This document shows positions 1-7,445 of a DNA stretch of 64,000 bases, in pieces. This stretch comes from Oscillospiraceae bacterium. Its GTDB lineage: Bacteria > Bacillota > Clostridia > Oscillospirales > Ruminococcaceae. The position numbers were made by a program, and so were the translations under genes. The stretch is from NCBI GenBank assembly GCA_017438745.1, contig JAFRUS010000110.1, positions 21,499-85,498 of the forward strand, given 5' to 3'. Each line of letters opens with the position of its first letter. Position 1 is the first letter of the stretch. Under the pieces are notes generated by a model. The model saw nothing but the letters and a program-made list of their open reading frames with translations, searched no databases and was not told where the DNA came from.

Positions 1-148
1 AGAGTACGAAAAGGTCCCGCCCCGTCTGACGACGTGCCGGGACTATTGATAGTGCGCCTGCCAGCGCACGGGAAAAAGAGGGGAACTGTTCGGATATTCC
101 GAACAGTTCGTCAAGGTAGTATTCATACCTGCGGGCTGAATACTGCTA
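1..148. other. Left edge, no supportable gene; 12-bp perfect inverted repeat
   Basis: A frame open from the window edge ends with TGA at 47-49 and could be the last 15 codons of a plus-strand gene, but it is too short to identify. At 83-94 and 98-109 lie perfect 12-base inverted arms (gaactgttcgga and its complement) around a 3-base loop. No T-run follows the hairpin, so terminator function is not shown. Confidence 0.3.
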
Positions 149-182
149 TAAAAAACCGGACTGCACTTTACGCGCAGTCCGG
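149..182 (-). terminator. Rho-independent terminator of the PBECR4-like gene
   Basis: A nine-base-pair stem (ccggactgc at 156-164 with its complement at 174-182) is followed, on the minus strand, by six T. It lies 11 bases beyond the stop of the minus-strand gene at 193-828. Confidence 0.8.
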
Positions 183-192
183 TTGTCTCTTA

Positions 193-828
193 TTATGTGC
201 AGTTTCTGATAAGTTCATCCGATAATAAATCTATAATTTCATCTGGTAAATCACTGATTGAATAGCCTTTTTCACAATAATGCTCATGTGAATATTTTTT
301 TGTATCATTTTTCTTTGAAAAGATATGAGTAACAGCGAACACATCCTTGCTTTTCGAAAAACAGTCATCGTCTCTTAACGATTGAGCAATATAACAGTAA
401 TCATTATTGCTTCTGGCGTTTGGATCTTTGTTGAAGCATATGGTGAATTTCAGATCAGTTGAGCCGAATTTATATGTTTCAGTCTGAGTAGATACTTCTT
501 CAAGAATAAAATTTTCCCCCATAGCTAAGTTTGAGATGTCATTTAGGTGGATCAGTTTTTTCTGAGCCAGTTTATATGGATGCCGGGAAGAAAAAAATAT
601 CTGAGGAGCTTGTAATTGGTTGTTTATTGCAAGTTTATAGAAATCATTAGCTGAAAGATTTGAATCTACGCCGGTCAGGTGTTTGAAATCATTTTTTCTG
701 AACATTACTTCAATATATCTGTTATCAAAAATATAGAGAAATGTTTTACCGACGAGATTTTGTTTATATAATTTTGCTGCAGATATTATTTTTGAGACGA
801 TTATCTTTCTGTCAATTTGCTGTTTCAA
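193..828 (-). CDS. PBECR4-like nuclease-domain protein (hypothetical)
   Basis: A 211-residue soluble protein without signal peptide. The segment at about residues 25-110 (a VGKTFLYIFDNRYIEVMF stretch, then FKHLTGV, a Phe-Tyr pair, and HPYKLAQKKL) resembles the PBECR4 domain. That is a phage-Barnase-EndoU-ColicinE5/D-RelE-like putative RNase fold known from mobile elements and toxin contexts; this is my recognition from memory, not a search. Activity is not shown by the sequence. The start is a TTG at 826-828 with a GGAGAG site about 7 bases before it. The Shine-Dalgarno sits only a few bases after the T-run of an upstream terminator hairpin, so the gene may be controlled by read-through of that structured leader. 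No antitoxin-like partner is adjacent. Confidence 0.6.
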   Translation of the reverse strand: MKQQIDRKIIVSKIISAAKLYKQNLVGKTFLYIFDNRYIEVMFRKNDFKHLTGVDSNLSANDFYKLAINNQLQAPQIFFSSRHPYKLAQKKLIHLNDISNLAMGENFILEEVSTQTETYKFGSTDLKFTICFNKDPNARSNNDYCYIAQSLRDDDCFSKSKDVFAVTHIFSKKNDTKKYSHEHYCEKGYSISDLPDEIIDLLSDELIRNCT

Positions 829-841
829 TATAGTACTCTCC

Positions 842-1087
842 GAAAAAAAAGCGCCGGGTCAGTTAGCCCCGACGCTTAAAAATTCATTTTAGCGGTTTTA
901 TGCTGGCTGTCAGCCTCGATATCCTTGCGGATATCCTTAAGTCACTGAAAATCAGTCCTCAGTGCAGACTAACCGATTATCTCCGGTCAAAGCTCAATAT
1001 CCTTGCGGATATCATAAAGTCCTGGAGTTTTCACCTGCCCAGGCACAGTACAGCTTATTGTGCCGCCACACAGAAGTTTCCTTCAAT
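842..1087 (-). ncRNA. Unidentified structured RNA with two repeated hairpin units; candidate attenuator leader
   Basis: Transcribed on the minus strand between a consensus promoter (1091-1118) and a terminator (843-877), about 245 nt and without a convincing ORF. The RNA begins with a GAAA-loop hairpin (gaag/cttc), then ggcaca/tgtgcc and cctgg/ccagg stems. It contains two near-identical units at 1021-993 and 943-915: a GACTT-type start, then a gatatcc-GCAA-ggatat hairpin, then GAG. The offset is 78 nt, and each unit follows a further stem (cctgg/ccagg; cactga/tcagtg). I find no hallmark of tmRNA, RNase P, SRP, 6S, cobalamin, glycine or GEMM RNAs. The terminator lies 14 bases before the PBECR4-like start, so this may be a tandem-aptamer attenuator or a stand-alone RNA. 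Confidence 0.6.
843..877 (-). terminator. Terminator ending the structured RNA, before the PBECR4-like gene
   Basis: Stem of about ten pairs with one mismatch (aagcgccggg at 849-858 with ccccgacgctt at 867-877), followed on the minus strand by eight T (843-850). The next gene's ribosome site is immediately beyond, the geometry of a transcription attenuator. Confidence 0.8.
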
Positions 1088-1090
1088 TAA

Positions 1091-1118
1091 ATTATAACCT
1101 TTTTTTCAAAACTGTCAA
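1091..1118 (-). promoter_or_regulatory. Sigma-A promoter of the structured RNA
   Basis: On the minus strand TTGACA (1118-1113), a 16-base spacer and TATAAT (1096-1091): both hexamers match consensus perfectly. The nearest open reading frame downstream is beyond a terminator. Confidence 0.8.
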
Positions 1119-1119
1119 T

Positions 1120-1156
1120 AAAAAAATAGTGAACGCAAAAATGATTTTACGTTCAC
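1120..1156 (-). terminator. Terminator of the tmcAL-HAD-rhomboid operon
   Basis: Seven-pair stem gtgaacg (1129-1135) with cgttcac (1150-1156), extended by A/T pairs, with a T-run on the minus strand, 20 bases after the stop of the rhomboid-like gene. Confidence 0.8.
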
Positions 1157-1175
1157 AATAGTTATTTATTAGTAA

Positions 1176-1835
1176 TCACCTTTTATTCTTCATCCTGTAC
1201 TTCCAGTGATTTATTCTCATCTTTGCTCTTACGAAAAATGCTTCGCCGAAGAAGAGGAGGAAGTTTATTACCGAGAGCAGAATGGCTATCTTTCCGGCAA
1301 ATCCTGATAATATGAAGGAGATCAGGAGTACTGCAGCATCGACATATGCTATGTATTTTATCTTTACCGGAATAAAGAAGAACAGGAGTATCGGCATATC
1401 GGGTGCGATTACTGCAAATGCAAGGAACATGGTGAGCATCATGTAGTAGTTGTCTGCAGTTCCTGTGATGAATCCGGCGATTATCGCTCCAAGCAGTGAT
1501 GTGAAAAAATACAGGTTGAAGCGGAATGATCCCCAGTTGTTTTCCAGAACATCTCCTATCATCCAGTAGAAGTACATGGCGAAGATGAAGAAAAACGGGC
1601 TGTACGTTACCGGCTCAAAAACGAAAGAAACCAATCGCCATATCTGGCCGTGCATTATCAGCTCACGGTTGAAACTGATGTAAGGGGAGAGGGGTTCCTT
1701 TCCCATCATCGGACAAACGATCGCATCCATTATAAATACTATCACCATTCCGAATATTACATAGCCCATAAGGCCGGGAATATAGTATTTCCGGAATCTG
1801 CGTTCGATTCTGTTCAATATCTGTTCTGTTTTCAT
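1176..1835 (-). CDS. Rhomboid-like multispanning membrane protein lacking catalytic motif
   Basis: A 219-residue protein with about six hydrophobic segments. The block GQIWRLVSFVFEP followed by a membrane segment and GDVLENNWGSFRFNLYF is typical of the rhomboid/Derlin fold (the WR motif and a helix-2 entry). The GxSG serine motif and the late-helix catalytic histidine of active rhomboid proteases are not visible, so a pseudoprotease or scaffold role is inferred. The C-terminus is basic and cytosolic in character. Its ATG overlaps the HAD gene's stop by one base (TAATG arrangement), implying translational coupling as the last gene of a three-gene minus-strand operon. Confidence 0.65.
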   Translation of the reverse strand: MKTEQILNRIERRFRKYYIPGLMGYVIFGMVIVFIMDAIVCPMMGKEPLSPYISFNRELIMHGQIWRLVSFVFEPVTYSPFFFIFAMYFYWMIGDVLENNWGSFRFNLYFFTSLLGAIIAGFITGTADNYYMMLTMFLAFAVIAPDMPILLFFFIPVKIKYIAYVDAAVLLISFILSGFAGKIAILLSVINFLLFFGEAFFVRAKMRINHWKYRMKNKR

Positions 1836-2503
1836 TAAATCAGATCGTCTCCTTTACGCTGCGCTTTTATAAATTCGGTAAATCCGTGCAGATCATCTGC
1901 TGCAATGTCGGCAGTTTCAGAAGTTTTCTTCCAGTCTGCATTTCCGCTGTCAAATACAGCTACCGCGAAAAATCCTGCACCTTTAGCTGATTCTATACAG
2001 TGAAGTGCGTCATCGACAACTGCAGTGTTCTCTTTTTCCGTACCGAGCAGAGCGCATACCTTTCCGAAGAATTCCGGGTCGTCTTTCTTTATTCCGTTTT
2101 CTTCACATGTATAGATGAATTTAAACCGGTCATATATCCCGAAGCGCTTGAGTATAGTGTCTGTCAGCGTCCGGTAGTTTGCCGTGGCAATGCAGTACGG
2201 TATGCCGAAACGGTCGAGTGTGTCGAGAGTTTCAGTGACATATGGTTTCAGCGGGATGGAAGTCGCGTATTCGTCCATAACCATTTCCTCGATACGGTCG
2301 GTTATCTTCTGCGGTTCCATATTTACGCCGAGATCAATAAAGTAACGGGCGCATTCCTCCATGCTGAGAGTTTTCATTACATCCGAGATCCCCGGAGGCG
2401 GATCGATGCCGTTCTCCTTAAGAAATCTCTGGTCGCATTCCGACCAGCTTCCCATGGAATCGATAAGTGTCCCGTCCATATCAAATATTACGCCTTTGAT
2501 CAT
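1835..2503 (-). CDS. HAD-superfamily hydrolase, beta-phosphoglucomutase-like
   Basis: A 222-residue cytosolic enzyme beginning MIKGVIFDMDGTLIDS, with the HAD motif I nucleophile and acid-base pair in DxDGT. The helical cap follows. Motif II (CIATANY) has Thr/Ala in place, motif III lysine is near GIKKDDPEFF, and motif IV is VVDDALHCIESAKGAG. This pattern fits subfamily I phosphatases or phosphomutases of the beta-PGM group. The substrate cannot be read from sequence. The frame extends upstream, but the ATG at 2501-2503 fits the family start and lies 13 bases after the tmcAL stop. It overlaps the rhomboid-like gene by one base, so the three genes form one operon. Confidence 0.85.
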   Translation of the reverse strand: MIKGVIFDMDGTLIDSMGSWSECDQRFLKENGIDPPPGISDVMKTLSMEECARYFIDLGVNMEPQKITDRIEEMVMDEYATSIPLKPYVTETLDTLDRFGIPYCIATANYRTLTDTILKRFGIYDRFKFIYTCEENGIKKDDPEFFGKVCALLGTEKENTAVVDDALHCIESAKGAGFFAVAVFDSGNADWKKTSETADIAADDLHGFTEFIKAQRKGDDLI

Positions 2504-2516
2504 ATATTTATTCCGC

Positions 2517-3749
2517 TCAGACCGGGATGTCGAGATTTTCCGAAAGGCTGTTTGTGAGCGTCTGGATAACACTTACCTTTGCACGGTAATCTGTTCCGAT
2601 AGGATCAGGTCTGTCCATTGCAAGATTGTATATGTCAGTTGAGAAGGATTCGAGTTCAGCAAGTCTCTTGGCTACTGCGTTTATCTCGCTGAGTCTTGCG
2701 AGAGAAGTTGCCATCGGCATGCGTGACTTTTCCTTTGCTATGTGAAGAATATCTGTTCCGCGTTCGTTTACTGCAAGTATTCTTGCATATACCGGCGGAG
2801 TCTTGAGATCGTCAGTAGTTATGCCAAGAAGTGCGCAGAGGATGATTCTTCTTATTCTTGCAAGAGTGTATCTCTTGTTCTTTATCATGTCCATCATTTC
2901 TGAAACGGTCGAAGCAGTTCTTGCTTCGAAGATACGGTTTTCAAGGCCCTGTGCAACATCAGGTACTTCACGGAGTCTTGAAGGTGAGTTTGTTCTCATG
3001 CAGTACATGATCGCCTTTTCAAGATTAGCCATCGAACCGTACTTGCCGTTCTTGACTGCCTGTGACAGAGTTTCGAACATGTCAGCTGGCATAAGGTCGG
3101 AATAATTTATATCTGTAACGTTTTGTCTGATGAAAGATGCACTGGCGAAATTCTCCTTGACGTTCATGTCATCGTGACCGGCGTTCTTTCTCTTTATAGT
3201 GAAAGGAACTATTTTTGAGTTAAGGTAGGAGATAGCCTTTATGTATTCAATTGCGAGAACATTGTTGGCATTTGAGACCTCCAGAAGGTCGCTCATTGCC
3301 TTTCCGTAGTTCTTTTCCACAAGTGCCTGGACTGCAGCAGGGAAGGCTGCACCGTTGTCGAGCATGAATTTAAGTTCAGGTGTGTCAGCAACTTTTATTG
3401 TTGCGTGTGCTGCTTCGATGAGCTTGTCGAGGTCGCCGCATTCGCTTCCGAATGAGAGTTCGTCAACACATCCTATTGAATTGAAAATATACATTGCTGC
3501 TCTTGCGAAACCTTCAGCACTTTGAAGAACATATGGAACAGGGAGTTCAAGTACAAGATCGACACCGTTCTGAACGGCTACTCTTGCTCTTTCGAATTTG
3601 TCCATGATCGCTACGTCGCCGCGCTGAACGAAGTTTCCGCTCATTACAGCTACGATGTGTGTTGCCCCGTTTTCTCTTGTTTTTCTGATATGATATTTGT
3701 GTCCGTTGTGAAAAGGATTGTATTCACAAACTATACCTGCAACCTTCAT
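2517..3749 (-). CDS. tmcAL: tRNA(Met) cytidine acetate ligase TmcAL
   Basis: 410 residues, full length for the family formerly called YlbM. The nucleotidyltransferase signature is at the N-terminus: CEYNPFHNGHKYH with HxGH at residues 14-17, followed by SGNFVQRGD (37-45). A helical tRNA-binding region forms the C-terminal half. The enzyme family uses acetate and ATP to make N4-acetylcytidine at the wobble base of elongator tRNA(Met). A GGAGGG site precedes the ATG. It heads a minus-strand operon with the HAD and rhomboid-like genes. It is divergent from ackA, whose product makes or uses acetate; that pairing is functionally suggestive but not proof of co-regulation. Confidence 0.93.
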   Translation of the reverse strand: MKVAGIVCEYNPFHNGHKYHIRKTRENGATHIVAVMSGNFVQRGDVAIMDKFERARVAVQNGVDLVLELPVPYVLQSAEGFARAAMYIFNSIGCVDELSFGSECGDLDKLIEAAHATIKVADTPELKFMLDNGAAFPAAVQALVEKNYGKAMSDLLEVSNANNVLAIEYIKAISYLNSKIVPFTIKRKNAGHDDMNVKENFASASFIRQNVTDINYSDLMPADMFETLSQAVKNGKYGSMANLEKAIMYCMRTNSPSRLREVPDVAQGLENRIFEARTASTVSEMMDMIKNKRYTLARIRRIILCALLGITTDDLKTPPVYARILAVNERGTDILHIAKEKSRMPMATSLARLSEINAVAKRLAELESFSTDIYNLAMDRPDPIGTDYRAKVSVIQTLTNSLSENLDIPV

Positions 3750-3783
3750 CAGATCGCCCTCCCGATAAAATACTGTACATTTT

Positions 3784-3811
3784 ATTATAACACAAATTGC
3801 ATGTAGTGTAA
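3784..3811 (-). promoter_or_regulatory. Promoter of tmcAL operon
   Basis: Minus strand TTACAC (3811-3806), 16-base spacer, TATAAT (3789-3784), about 35 bases before the ATG. Confidence 0.6.
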
Positions 3812-3866
3812 ATACTTAAGGATAGAGTTCGGATTTGTTTAAAAAGCAGATTTTACAGAAAAAGAC

Positions 3867-3895
3867 TTGAAAAACGGACTGATAAGGTATATAAT
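3867..3895 (+). promoter_or_regulatory. Promoter of ackA
   Basis: TTGAAA, 17-base spacer, TATAAT. The leader to the ATG at 3966 is about 65 bases and contains an AAAGGAA ribosome site. Confidence 0.75.
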
Positions 3896-3965
3896 TAATA
3901 ATTGGATTTTTGTTTGATAACATAAATGAAATCAAAATATTTAAATTCTGAAAGGAACGGATATA

Positions 3966-5159
3966 ATGAAAATTTTAGTAATCAATGCCGGAAGCTCATC
4001 ACTCAAGTATCAGCTTATCGATATGACTGACGAATCAGTTATCGCAAAGGGTAACTGTGACAGAATCGGAATCGGCGGTCACATTTCACATAAAACATTT
4101 GACGGAAGAACAGTTGACACAGACTGCAATTTCCCGACACACACAGAAGCTTTTGAAAAGCTCGTTGAAGTTCTTACAACAGGCGACGCTTCAGTAATTA
4201 AGTCAATGGACGAGATCTCAGCAGTAGGTCACAGAATCGTGCAGGGTGCTGAAGTATTCTCAAAGACATGCATCGCTACAGACGAAGTTATCGACCAGAT
4301 CGACGGCCTTGCAGACCTCGCTCCTGTTCACAACCACGCTCACGCACTTGCACTCCGTGCATGTAAGAAGGTTATCCCTGCAGACGTTAAGCAGGTAGTT
4401 GTATTCGATACAGGTTTCCACCAGACAATGCCTGCAAAGGCATACATGTACGGTGTTCCTTATGAATGCTACAAGGATCTCCACGTTCGTAAGTACGGCT
4501 TCCACGGTACATCACACCGTTTTGTTACAGCAAAGCTTGCTGAAACACTCGGCAAGAAGCCTGAAGATCTCAAGATCGTTTCATGCCACCTCGGCAACGG
4601 TTCATCAATCACAGCTGTAAACGCTGGCAAGTCAGTTGATACAACAATGGGCTTCACACCACTCGATGGTCTTATCATGGGTACAAGAAGCGGTGCTATC
4701 GATGCTTCTGCTGTTACATACATCATGAACAAGCTTAACCTCTCAGCTTCTGAAATGAGCGAATACCTCAACAAGAAGTCAGGTTTCCTCGGCCTCTCAG
4801 GCGTTTCAAGCGACAACCGTGACATCCAGAAGGCTGTAAACGAAGGCAACGAAAGAGCTAAGATCACATCAGAAATGCTCACATACCAGATCAAGAAGTA
4901 CATCGGTTCATTCGCAGCTGCAATGAACGGTCTTGACGCTGTTATCTTCACAGGCGGTATCGGTGAAAACGCTCCAGAAGTTCGTGAAGGTGCATGTGAA
5001 GACATGAGCTTCTTCGGTATTGAAATTGACAAGGAACTCAACAAGTGCCGCGGCGAACTCAAGAAGATTTCTACAGAAGCTTCAAAGGTTCAGGTATGGG
5101 TTGTTCCTACAAACGAAGAACTTCTTATCGCAAGAGATACACTTGAACTTGTTAAATAA
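3966..5159 (+). CDS. ackA: Acetate kinase
   Basis: 397 residues, the usual length. It catalyses acetyl phosphate + ADP to acetate + ATP, the substrate-level ATP step of mixed-acid fermentation. Visible signatures are VINAGSSSLKYQ with Asn7, the Arg90 region (VGHRIVQG), Asp148 in FDTGFH, His180 in YGFHGTSH, and Glu384 in PTNEELLIARD. Codon choice is strongly biased (ctc, aag, gaa, ggc), unlike most neighbours, as expected for an abundant enzyme. It has its own promoter and terminator. No phosphotransacetylase gene is adjacent. Confidence 0.97.
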   Translation: MKILVINAGSSSLKYQLIDMTDESVIAKGNCDRIGIGGHISHKTFDGRTVDTDCNFPTHTEAFEKLVEVLTTGDASVIKSMDEISAVGHRIVQGAEVFSKTCIATDEVIDQIDGLADLAPVHNHAHALALRACKKVIPADVKQVVVFDTGFHQTMPAKAYMYGVPYECYKDLHVRKYGFHGTSHRFVTAKLAETLGKKPEDLKIVSCHLGNGSSITAVNAGKSVDTTMGFTPLDGLIMGTRSGAIDASAVTYIMNKLNLSASEMSEYLNKKSGFLGLSGVSSDNRDIQKAVNEGNERAKITSEMLTYQIKKYIGSFAAAMNGLDAVIFTGGIGENAPEVREGACEDMSFFGIEIDKELNKCRGELKKISTEASKVQVWVVPTNEELLIARDTLELVK

Positions 5160-5170
5160 TAGGAATTAAA

Positions 5171-5247
5171 TCCCTCACCCCCCTGCCCCCCTCTCCGGAG
5201 GAGAGGGGGGTGAGTATAAATGTTCAGCTTGCTCTCCGGAGGAGAGC
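5171..5247. repeat. GC-rich palindromic repeat (C-run/G-run hairpin), two hairpins
   Basis: An 11-bp perfect stem (cccccctctcc at 5186-5196 with complement at 5200-5210), loop gga, flanked by a further outer ctcacc/ggtgag pairing. A second 7-bp hairpin gctctcc-gga-ggagagc (5231-5247) shares the same core. A related hairpin occurs at 30472-30515. Confidence 0.7.
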
Positions 5248-5289
5248 TTCTTTCCCTTGAATTAAAGGAAAATTAACAGTAATGCAATG

Positions 5290-5328
5290 TCGCATTCCTC
5301 TTTTTAGCGGAGGAGTGCGGCTTTTTTT
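5290..5328 (+). terminator. Terminator downstream of ackA
   Basis: Ten-pair stem cgcattcctc (5291-5300) with gaggagtgcg (5310-5319), followed by seven T. Confidence 0.85.
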
Positions 5329-5343
5329 ATGGGCAATTCAGTA

Positions 5344-5372
5344 TTGCATATTTTTCAGTATTATAGTATAAT
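5344..5372 (+). promoter_or_regulatory. Promoter of asnB
   Basis: TTGCAT, 17-base spacer, TATAAT; leader of about 55 bases, too short for a T-box. Confidence 0.75.
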
Positions 5373-5434
5373 TATTAAGAGTTATAACGAATGTAATAAT
5401 AAGATTTTTACACAGTTACCGGAGGGTGCTTTTT

Positions 5435-7315
5435 ATGTGTGGATACGTAGGTTTTACTAACACGATAGACAACACGAATGTTGTCCTTAAGAAAATGATG
5501 GAAAGGATCAGACACCGCGGACCTGACGGTGAGGGACAGTATATAGATGACGGGATCGCACTTGGTCACAGAAGACTCAGCATCATTGACCTTGATGCCG
5601 GGGCGCAGCCGATGTACAACGAAGACGGATCACTTGTTATCGTGTTCAACGGCGAGATTTACAACTACAGGCAGATAAGAGAAGACCTTGTGAAGGCAGG
5701 CCACACATTTGCGACCAATTCGGATACGGAAGTACTTATCCACGGCTATGAAGAGTACGGCACAGATCTTCTTCCGAAACTCAGAGGAATGTTTTCATTT
5801 GTTATCTGGAACAAGGATACAAAGGAACTCTTCGGCGCAAGAGACTTCTTCGGAATAAAACCTCTTTACTATGCTGAAATGGACGGCGCGTTCATCTTTG
5901 GCTCTGAGATAAAAAGCTTCCTTGAACACCCTTCATTCAAAAAGGAACTTAACGAAACAGCACTGGAAAACTATCTTACATTCCAGTATTCACCTGCAGA
6001 AGAGACATTCTTCAAGGGCGTTTTCAGACTTCCGCCTGCTCATTACTTCATTAAGAATTCAGAAGGATTCAAGCGCGGCCGTTACTGGGAGATAAACTTT
6101 GACGCTGACGAAAAGCCTGAACTCGATGAGTGGGTAAATAAGATCTCAGACGTTATGCACGACTCAGTTGAAGCGCATAAGGTAAGTGACGTTGAAGTAG
6201 GTAGCTTCCTTTCAAGCGGCGTCGATTCAAGCTATGTCGCTGCTATAGCAAACGTTGACAAGACATTTACAGTCGGTTTCGGTACCGACGAAAGATATAA
6301 CGAAATAGGCTGGGCAAAGAACTTTTCAAAGGCTATCGAAAAGGAAAACACCAGCAAGGTCATCACACCTGAGGAGTACTGGGGCATTCTTCCGAAGATC
6401 CAGTACCACATGGACGAACCTCTTGCGGATCCGTCGGCAGTTGCACTCTACTTTGTGTGCAATATAGCTTCGGAAAAGCTTAAGGTAGTGCTTTCAGGCG
6501 AAGGTGCCGACGAGATATTCGGCGGCTACAACGTCTACAGCGAGCCGGGCGGAACGGTCTACGATAAGGTGCCTATGGGCATAAGAAAAGAGATCGGCAA
6601 GCTCTGCAGCAAGCTTCCTTCACGCAGAGGACTTAATTTCTTTATCAGAAAAGGCAAGACCATCGAGGAACGTTTCATAGGAAACGCCTACATGTTCACT
6701 CCTGCTGAAAGAAAAGCTCTTCTTGCAGTCAAGACAGATGCACCTTCACCTCAGACACTTACAGCACCTTACTACGACAAGGTAAAAGGCAAGGATGACG
6801 TTACAAAGATGCAGTACCTTGATCTTCACATGTGGATGGCAGGCGACATACTCCTTAAGGCAGACCGCATGAGCATGGCAAATTCCCTTGAGCTCCGCGT
6901 TCCGTTCCTCGACAAGGAAGTTATGAAACTTGCAGAAAAGATCCCGACAAGATACAGGGTTACAAGAAAAGAATATACCGATAACAAGACAAAGTACATC
7001 ACCAAATATGCCATGAGAAAGGCGGCAAAGAAAGATACTCCGCCTCAGACATCAAAGACGGCAGCCAAGAAGAAACTGGGCTTCCCGGTTCCTATCAGAG
7101 TATGGCTCCGCGAGGACAAGTACTATGGCATAGTGAAGGAAAAGTTCACTTCTGAAGTTTCGAAACAGTATTTCAATACCGACAAGCTTGTTAAGCTTCT
7201 TGACGACCACAAGGCCGAAGTTCGCGACAACAGCCGAAAGATCTGGACTGTATTCTCATTCCTTATCTGGTATGATGTTTTCTTCGGTGAAGGCCTTAAG
7301 GAAACAGCGGCTTAA
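5435..7315 (+). CDS. asnB: Asparagine synthase (glutamine-hydrolysing)
   Basis: 626 residues. The frame opens three codons earlier, but the start giving Met-Cys-Gly (Cys2 nucleophile exposed after Met removal) is required for the N-terminal glutaminase, and GGAGGG lies 9 bases before it. Class II glutamine amidotransferase domain spans about 1-200, with RHRGPDG and the VFNGEIYNY block. The synthetase domain carries the SSGVDSSY pyrophosphate loop and the VLSGEGADEIFGG motif. The reaction is Asp + Gln + ATP to Asn + Glu + AMP + PPi. It has its own promoter. No clear terminator follows; a deletion derivative of the interspersed repeat lies between it and pyrB. Confidence 0.95.
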   Translation: MCGYVGFTNTIDNTNVVLKKMMERIRHRGPDGEGQYIDDGIALGHRRLSIIDLDAGAQPMYNEDGSLVIVFNGEIYNYRQIREDLVKAGHTFATNSDTEVLIHGYEEYGTDLLPKLRGMFSFVIWNKDTKELFGARDFFGIKPLYYAEMDGAFIFGSEIKSFLEHPSFKKELNETALENYLTFQYSPAEETFFKGVFRLPPAHYFIKNSEGFKRGRYWEINFDADEKPELDEWVNKISDVMHDSVEAHKVSDVEVGSFLSSGVDSSYVAAIANVDKTFTVGFGTDERYNEIGWAKNFSKAIEKENTSKVITPEEYWGILPKIQYHMDEPLADPSAVALYFVCNIASEKLKVVLSGEGADEIFGGYNVYSEPGGTVYDKVPMGIRKEIGKLCSKLPSRRGLNFFIRKGKTIEERFIGNAYMFTPAERKALLAVKTDAPSPQTLTAPYYDKVKGKDDVTKMQYLDLHMWMAGDILLKADRMSMANSLELRVPFLDKEVMKLAEKIPTRYRVTRKEYTDNKTKYITKYAMRKAAKKDTPPQTSKTAAKKKLGFPVPIRVWLREDKYYGIVKEKFTSEVSKQYFNTDKLVKLLDDHKAEVRDNSRKIWTVFSFLIWYDVFFGEGLKETAA

Positions 7316-7367
7316 ATTAAGTATATAAATGCCCCGTACCTGTTTCGGGCAGAGGAGTATTTAATAT

Positions 7368-7413
7368 GGAAACGCTGCGAAGCCGGATTTCCGGACCGAT
7401 CAGTGTTTCCTTA
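7368..7413 (+). repeat. Interspersed repeat, 46-bp internally deleted copy
   Basis: It starts with ggaaacgctg and ends with cagtgtttcc, the inverted ends of the full element. Only part of the third hairpin (gaagccggatttccgg) remains. It lies in the asnB-pyrB interval, 33 bases before the pyrB ATG. Confidence 0.7.
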
Positions 7414-7445
7414 TATAAATCAAATATTTTTAAGGAGAAAAAAAT

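Noticed and set aside
34..225. 63-codon ORF at the left edge
   Set aside because: Runs through the palindrome and the terminator of the opposite gene; composition unlike a protein.
842..1087. Cobalamin-like GGTGAAAA stretch and glycine-like tandem layout in the structured RNA
   Set aside because: The rest of the B12 core, the GCCACTG and B12-box segments, and the glycine aptamer core are missing; the similarity is a short chance match.
900..1097. 65-codon plus-strand ORF across the structured RNA
   Set aside because: It lies antisense to the promoter-terminator unit and consists of the hairpin repeats; no ribosome site or family.
2000..2557. 185-codon plus-strand ORF opposite the HAD gene
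   Set aside because: Shadow of a well-supported HAD coding region on the other strand.
4469..5062. 197-codon minus-strand ORF opposite ackA
   Set aside because: Caused by strong codon bias of ackA on the other strand.
5373..5434. T-box ahead of asnB
   Set aside because: Leader of about 55 bases is too short and has no T-box sequence or terminator.
7316..7445. PyrR attenuator ahead of pyrB
   Set aside because: No PyrR-binding loop consensus; the interval holds a shortened interspersed repeat instead.
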